In this document: in pieces, positions 5,393 through 9,255 of the stretch
Numbering within the stretch: the first letter of the stretch is position 1
Layout of the letters: every line of letters starts with the position of its first letter
Assembly (NCBI GenBank): GCA_034433995.1
Contig: DAOTZU010000292.1
Span: 1 to 9,255 of the forward strand
From: DAOTZU01 sp034433995
Lineage (GTDB): Bacteria > Chloroflexota > Anaerolineae > UBA1429
Reading direction: 5' to 3'
DNA length: 9,255 nucleotides
Notes under the pieces: generated by a model
The model's database searches: none
Told to the model about the DNA's origin: nothing
Seen by the model: only the letters and a program-made list of their open reading frames with translations
Made by a program: the position numbers and the translations under genes

Positions 5393-7567
5393 ATGTCGGC
5401 ACAAGCCCCGGACCCTCTCGCTACGGGGAGCTCCCCTCAGGGATCGTGGACGGAAGGCGTCTCCGCCTCCGCCGGGTCGTGCCAACGGCTAGCGCCCGTC
5501 AGCGGCCGCTACGAGGGCGAGATGACCGGCCCCAACCCAGGGCGCTATCTCTTGGATCTGCGGGTGGATATTGATCCCCGCTACCCCAACTCCCCCGTGC
5601 TGGACCGGATCAGCGGCGATCTATACCAGCTCTTTCGCTTCCGCTGGCCCTTTGGCGGGCGCCCCCTTTCTTGGCGCATCTACCGCGAATCGTGGATTGT
5701 GGAAAGCCCTCTGGTGCAGTGGTCCGCCTGCCAGGTGGAGGTGACGGGCAGGGTGCGTTATTACAAGGGGAACCATCCCATCACCGAGCTGCACTTGGTG
5801 ATCCCCTGGCGCACGGCGCAGCCCATCGGCCCGGCAGAGGTCACCTTCCGCGAGGTGGGCGGGAGCAGCGCCGCGTTCAAATGCGACAAGCGATCCAACG
5901 CCTTTCGCGAGCTGCGCCTGGAGGTGGATGTCTGCGCCTCGGTGAACGCGCCGCCCATCTTGCCCGCCTACGATACCCACGCCCATCCTGTGCGCCCCCA
6001 CGACCTGCCCCAGCGCACCCTCACCATCGAGGAGGCCTATCGCGAGGCCGGCGTAGAGGTGACCATCGAGCCGCAACATAGCCTCATCGACGACAGCGCC
6101 GCCGAGTTCGCCTCTTGGACGCCCGCCGAGCTGCACGATGCCATGGAGCAACACTTTAGCCAGATCCGTGGCGGCTGGCCCAAATGGAACTTGTGGTGCC
6201 TCCTGGCCAGCACCTTTGAGGATCCCCTGGTGGGCGGCATCATGTTCGATGCCTCGGCGACCTATGGCGGCGCCGGCCGCGCCCCGGAACGCCAAGGCTG
6301 CGCCATCTTTCGCCAGCACCCCTGGTTCGCCGCCCTCACGGCCGGCGACGCCCCGGCCACCGCCCAAGCCGAGGCGCAGCGCAAGTATCTGGATACCTTG
6401 GTCCACGAGATGGGCCACGCCTTTAACTTTTTGCACTCCTGGAACAAGGGCCGCCCCGATGCCCTCTCTTGGATGAATTACGATTGGCGCTACGATAACC
6501 GCAACGGCCCCGAGAGTTATTGGTCCAACTTTCGCTTCCGTTTCGACGACGAGGAGCTGCTGCATCTGCGCCACGGCGACCGGGCGGCGGTGATCATGGG
6601 CGGCGACCCGTGGGCCTCCGGCGGCCACCTGGAGGCGCCGGTGGGCGCCCTTTCGGAGCTACAAGGAGAGGCACCGGTGGAGCTGTTGCTGCGCTCCAAG
6701 GGCTATTTCCAGTTCATGGAGCCGGTGGCCGTCGAGCTGCGCATCAAGAATATCGCCGACCTGCCCCTGGAGCTGGATACCCAGCTCGCGCCCGAGTTCG
6801 GTGGCGTGGTGCTCTATATCCGGCGGCCCGACGGGCGCGTGCTGGAATATGCCCCGGTGATGTGCCAACTGGCCACGCCCAAATTGGAGGTGCTCCAGCC
6901 GGAGGGCCGGAGCGTCGAGGGGGAGGACCGCCGGAGCCAGAACGTGCTGTTGAGCTTTGGCGCCGACGGCTATTATTTCGACGAGCCGGGGGAATATCTC
7001 GTGCGGGCCATGTACCAGGGGCCGGGGGATCTGCTCATCCCCTCCAACATCCTGCGGGTGCGTTTGGGCCAGCCCTTCTCCCAAGAAGAGGAGCGCCTCG
7101 CCCAGGATTATTACAGCTACGAGACGGGGCTGGCCCTCTACTTGCAGGGTTCCCCCTCACCCTTTTTGCAAAAGGGGAGGGACACCTTGCGCGCCGTCAA
7201 CGAGCGCTTCCCTCAAACGCCTCTGGGGGCGCAGCTTTCTTTGATCTTGGCCCAAGGTCTGGCCCGACCGTTCTTCCGGGTGCAGGAGGGAGCCTTGGTC
7301 AAGGCCCAGGAGGCCGACCCCAAGACCGCGCTGGAGCTGACGGCGCAGGCTCTGGCCCAGCACAAGCGCGACGAGACCACCTTCCCCAACCTCACCTACC
7401 ACGCCTTGCGCCGCACCAGGGCGAATCTGTTGGCCCAGGTGGGCGAGGTGGAGGAGGCCAAGAAGGAGCTCAACACCTTGGTGCGCTATTTAAAGGGCAG
7501 AGGCGTCAACCCGCCGGTGTTGGAAGAGATCCAGCAATATGCCCGCACCCTGGGCGCCACGGCCTAG
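5393..7567 (+). CDS. Large cytosolic zinc metalloprotease, metzincin-like, with C-terminal beta and helical domains
   Basis: The 724-residue protein carries the zinc site HEMGHAFNFLHS: His338, Glu339 (catalytic base), His342 and probably His348, with Asn345 where metzincins usually have Gly. SWM (359-361) shortly after could be the Met-turn. Order: a low-complexity N-terminus (1-33); a beta-rich region (about 34-190) with DLRVDIDPRYPNSPVLDRIS; the catalytic domain (about 195-425), ending with FRFDDEELLHLRHG and VIMGGDPWASGGH; an Ig-like beta domain (about 428-558); and a helical, TPR-like end (about 560-724). No signal peptide or membrane segment is seen, so it probably acts inside the cell, unusual for this class. 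The ATG at 5393 has AGGAGG (5381-5386) at 6 nt. It is the second gene of an operon with the 117-residue protein. Substrate unknown. Peptidase activity is likely from the intact HExxH; assignment to metzincins is moderately sure. Confidence 0.88.
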   Translation: MSAQAPDPLATGSSPQGSWTEGVSASAGSCQRLAPVSGRYEGEMTGPNPGRYLLDLRVDIDPRYPNSPVLDRISGDLYQLFRFRWPFGGRPLSWRIYRESWIVESPLVQWSACQVEVTGRVRYYKGNHPITELHLVIPWRTAQPIGPAEVTFREVGGSSAAFKCDKRSNAFRELRLEVDVCASVNAPPILPAYDTHAHPVRPHDLPQRTLTIEEAYREAGVEVTIEPQHSLIDDSAAEFASWTPAELHDAMEQHFSQIRGGWPKWNLWCLLASTFEDPLVGGIMFDASATYGGAGRAPERQGCAIFRQHPWFAALTAGDAPATAQAEAQRKYLDTLVHEMGHAFNFLHSWNKGRPDALSWMNYDWRYDNRNGPESYWSNFRFRFDDEELLHLRHGDRAAVIMGGDPWASGGHLEAPVGALSELQGEAPVELLLRSKGYFQFMEPVAVELRIKNIADLPLELDTQLAPEFGGVVLYIRRPDGRVLEYAPVMCQLATPKLEVLQPEGRSVEGEDRRSQNVLLSFGADGYYFDEPGEYLVRAMYQGPGDLLIPSNILRVRLGQPFSQEEERLAQDYYSYETGLALYLQGSPSPFLQKGRDTLRAVNERFPQTPLGAQLSLILAQGLARPFFRVQEGALVKAQEADPKTALELTAQALAQHKRDETTFPNLTYHALRRTRANLLAQVGEVEEAKKELNTLVRYLKGRGVNPPVLEEIQQYARTLGATA

Positions 7568-7594
7568 CGAGCAGTCCGGCGCAGGCGCCTCGCT
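7566..7594. terminator. Possible shared hairpin between convergent genes
   Basis: AGCGAG (7566-7571) pairs with CTCGCT (7589-7594) around a 17-nt GC-rich loop, filling the 26-nt gap between the stop codons of the metalloprotease and the minus-strand gene. Position suits a two-way terminator, but neither side has a U tract. Confidence 0.25.
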
Positions 7595-8739
7595 CAGTAA
7601 CCGCCGTAATCCAGACAGGCCCGATACATGGCGGCCAGGTTCTCCTCCGGCACGCAGGGCGGCAGGTTGTTCCCCTCCCGCAGGATAAAGCGTCCTCCCT
7701 CCTTCACGCCGGAGAGCAGGATCTCCTTGGTGCGCTGATAGACCGCCTCCGGCGTGCCATGCAAGAGCAGGGAGACGGGCGGCCCACCCAGGATCTCCAC
7801 GTCGGGCCCCAACTCGCGCCGCAGGGCACCGAAATCCACCGGAAAGCCGGTATCAAAACTGCGCACGTTCAGCTCGTCGCGCAACGTCTTGAAATGGCGG
7901 GTGGCATCGCCGCAAAGGTGGATGCTTCGCGGCCCGTCGGGCAAAAAGGTATCGTAAAAGCGCCGGTGATGGGGCATCACCATCTGGCGATAGACGGCGG
8001 TGCTGATGAGTTGGATGGAATCATCGGCCAGGCCCACGGGCAGGGTCTCGTCGCCCCAGAAGCGGCGCACAGCCCGCACCCGGTGGATGGCCGCTTGGGT
8101 GATCCAGCCCATCAGGCGCTGGGCGTAATCGGGATCGGCCAAGAGATCCACCAACATCGCCTCGCCCCGCAGATTGACGGCCACCGTGAGCGGCCCATCG
8201 GTGCCGCAAGGCGCGTACCGATTCACCTCCACCGGCCGCCCCTCGAAGGTGAGCCCCTTGGCCAGCTCCATCATGCGCAGACATAGATCGAGGGATTCTT
8301 TAAAGAACCCCCGCTCCAGGGGATGCTCGATATCCTGGGCAAAGATGCTCTCCTTGTTCTCCTCGCCAAGGATGGGACGCGTATCCGGCACCTGCCCCGG
8401 CCTAAAGGCGACGGGCGCGCCAAAGAAGGCAGCCTCGTACACATTCTGCCGGTCCACGCTCACCTTCCACACCTCCGGCAGCCCCACAGGGTCGTCGGTG
8501 TAACGGTGCAAGGTCAAGGCGCGGTGGCGCAGGTGCTGGAGCTGCACCTCCAGCATGATCTGGGGGTTATAAAAATAATCGGCAAAGGTGTAGCCCTTGG
8601 TGTTGAGCCGAGGATCGAGGAGGATGACCCGCGGATTGGTGGCCAGCATCATGGGCACCCGGATGGGCCGGCGCCGGCGATAGGCCTCCCACACGGCCCG
8701 CTTTTCCTCATTGCTCACCCAGGGAATCGCTGTAGCCAT
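7594..8739 (-). CDS. Uroporphyrinogen decarboxylase-superfamily protein (methyltransferase-like)
   Basis: The superfamily (COG0407 type) includes HemE and the zinc-dependent MtaA/MtbA/CmuA corrinoid methyltransferases. Over 381 residues the family pattern is visible mainly in the second half: a TIM-barrel strand with H274-L-C276-G277, DTGFPVDFGALRRELGPDVEILGGPP, the helix HGTPEAVYQRTKEIL and the end FILREGNNLPPCVPEENLAAMYRACLDYG. The N-terminal arginine signature of true HemE is not seen, so heme synthesis is unlikely. The HxC pair matches the zinc ligands of the methyltransferase branch, but the usual third ligand in a late Gly-Cys is Gly356-Asn357 here, with a Cys at 362 instead. Start: the ATG at 8739 has AAGGAG (8752 to 8747) at 7 nt; an ATG six codons upstream lies before that site. 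It is monocistronic in this window, converges on the metalloprotease gene, and has its own promoter. Substrate unknown. Confidence 0.85.
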   Translation of the reverse strand: MATAIPWVSNEEKRAVWEAYRRRRPIRVPMMLATNPRVILLDPRLNTKGYTFADYFYNPQIMLEVQLQHLRHRALTLHRYTDDPVGLPEVWKVSVDRQNVYEAAFFGAPVAFRPGQVPDTRPILGEENKESIFAQDIEHPLERGFFKESLDLCLRMMELAKGLTFEGRPVEVNRYAPCGTDGPLTVAVNLRGEAMLVDLLADPDYAQRLMGWITQAAIHRVRAVRRFWGDETLPVGLADDSIQLISTAVYRQMVMPHHRRFYDTFLPDGPRSIHLCGDATRHFKTLRDELNVRSFDTGFPVDFGALRRELGPDVEILGGPPVSLLLHGTPEAVYQRTKEILLSGVKEGGRFILREGNNLPPCVPEENLAAMYRACLDYGGY

Positions 8740-8760
8740 CTGGATACTCCTTATCATCTA

Positions 8761-8811
8761 GCATGGTGCTCCCTCGGCCTACCGGGGGATGATAGGCCAG
8801 GCGCACCACGC
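8761..8811. promoter_or_regulatory. Nested dyad over the promoter, candidate operator
   Basis: The inner arms are GGCCTA (8776-8781) and TAGGCC (8793-8798), 11 nt apart. The outer arms are 8761-8769 and 8803-8811 (core TGGTGC and GCACCA), pairing at 8 of 9 positions. The two dyads are centred within 1 nt of each other and cover the -10 box, the expected start site and most of the spacer. Because the 5' part of the dyad precedes the start site, it cannot fold fully in the mRNA, which favours a protein-binding site on DNA. Confidence 0.45.
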
Positions 8812-8817
8812 GGTCAA
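8789..8817 (-). promoter_or_regulatory. Sigma-70 promoter of the UroD-like gene
   Basis: On the minus strand TTGACC (8817 to 8812, 5/6) and TATCAT (8794 to 8789, 5/6) are exactly 17 nt apart. Transcription would start near 8782, giving a leader of about 43 nt that ends in the AAGGAG ribosome site. Confidence 0.65.
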
Positions 8818-8820
8818 ATT

Positions 8821-8892
8821 GTCTCTCGGAGAGAGGCCTGCTCAAGGTTCTGGATGGCGCGTTCCCGTCGGATGCGATCCGAAGGCTTTCTT
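8821..8892. repeat. Eroded copy of part of the tandem repeat unit
   Basis: This stretch keeps pieces of the downstream unit: GAGAGGCCT near 8831, and GTCGGAT-GCG-ATCCGA (8867-8882), a hairpin matching the GTCGGAT-GGA-ATCCGA of the unit. A further small hairpin CTCTC-GGA-GAGAG lies at 8823-8835. It looks like a decayed first repeat. Confidence 0.5.
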
Positions 8893-9255
8893 GACACCCT
8901 CTTCCTGCAACGAGGGTGTTACAAAGGCGCGCAGAGGCCTTGCCCGCCGTCGGATGGAATCCGACGGCTCTGCTTGCCAAGCCCGCAGCGCGGGCTTGCC
9001 ATCCCCAGACGTCGGTTTCTAACCGACGGGGGCATCTCTCGACACCCTCTCCTGCAACGAGGGTGTTACAAAGGCGCGTAGAGGCCTTGCCCGCCGTCGG
9101 ATGGAATCCGACGGCTCCGCTTGCCAAGCCCGCAGCGCGGGCTTGCCATCCCCAGACGTCGGTTTCTAACCGACGGGGCATCTCTCGACACCCTCTTCCT
9201 GCAACGAGGGTGTTACAAAGGCGCGCAGAGGCCTTGCCCGCCGTCGGATGGAATC
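8893..9255. repeat. Tandem array of ~147-bp units, each with four hairpins (continues past window)
   Basis: Units start with GACACCCTC at 8893 (148 bp), 9041 (146 bp) and 9187 (first 69 bp, cut by the window end). The first two differ by two substitutions and two 1-nt indels. Each full unit has four inverted repeats. In unit 1 they are: ACACCCTC with GAGGGTGT (8894-8919); GCCGTCGGAT with ATCCGACGGC (8946-8968, triloop GGA); CAAGCCCGC with GCGGGCTTG (8978-8998, triloop AGC); and CGTCGGTT with AACCGACG (9010-9028, triloop TCT). Three of the four loops are exactly 3 nt. No gene is supported in this 360-bp stretch, although the minus strand stays open by chance. It is too long a unit for CRISPR. 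A structured intergenic repeat or a repetitive RNA is possible; function unknown. Confidence 0.9.

Noticed and set aside
6520..8286. 588-codon plus-strand frame spanning the metalloprotease end and the minus-strand gene
   Set aside because: It is out of frame with the protease, antisense to the UroD-like gene and rich in Arg/Gly/Pro/Ala; both real genes have motifs and ribosome sites.
8708..9181. Minus-strand frame through the tandem repeats (157 codons) overlapping the UroD-like gene start
   Set aside because: Mostly a translation of the repeat; it also runs through the promoter, dyad and first codons of the UroD-like gene. No ribosome site supports it.
8893..9255. CRISPR array
   Set aside because: Units are about 147 bp and nearly identical throughout, with no alternation of short repeats and unique spacers, and no cas genes nearby.

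Overview
The window is a GC-rich bacterial chromosome segment. I infer a member of the Chloroflexota, probably Anaerolineae-like. The inference rests on the primase and primary sigma factor carrying extra segments that I recall from that phylum, on the style of the Thr/Pro-linked lipoprotein, and on family content. No rRNA or tRNA is present to confirm it.

Left part (1-2468, + strand): the 3' two-thirds of dnaG (primase, cut by the window edge) followed closely by rpoD/sigA, the classic dnaG-rpoD pair. A near-consensus sigma-70 promoter lies inside the end of dnaG and could drive rpoD on its own. Middle-left (2469-4712, + strand): a Gfo/Idh/MocA-family oxidoreductase with the expected nucleotide-binding and catalytic residues, then a secreted lipoprotein of unknown function with a LolA/LppX-like body.

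Middle (4713-7567, + strand): a gene-free 314-bp stretch holds a perfect 15-bp inverted repeat, three tandem 9-bp repeats and then a strong promoter (TTGACG-N18-TATAAT) with a roughly 210-nt leader. This promoter appears to drive a tight two-gene operon: a 117-residue beta-rich protein of unknown function and a 724-residue cytosolic zinc metalloprotease (HExxHxxNxxH plus a Met-turn-like SWM). Both genes have near-perfect Shine-Dalgarno sequences and only 12 nt separate them. This pair is the best candidate for an undescribed system here.

Right part (7594-9255): a convergent, minus-strand gene for a uroporphyrinogen-decarboxylase-superfamily protein, probably not a heme enzyme. It has its own well-formed promoter overlapped by a nested dyad that looks like an operator. 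Upstream of it lies a tandem array of about 147-bp units, each able to form four hairpins, running off the window end.

The promoters found resemble the TTGACA/TATAAT consensus, consistent with the sigma factor encoded in the window. The blocks look functionally independent: housekeeping replication/transcription genes on the left, accessory genes and repeats on the right.
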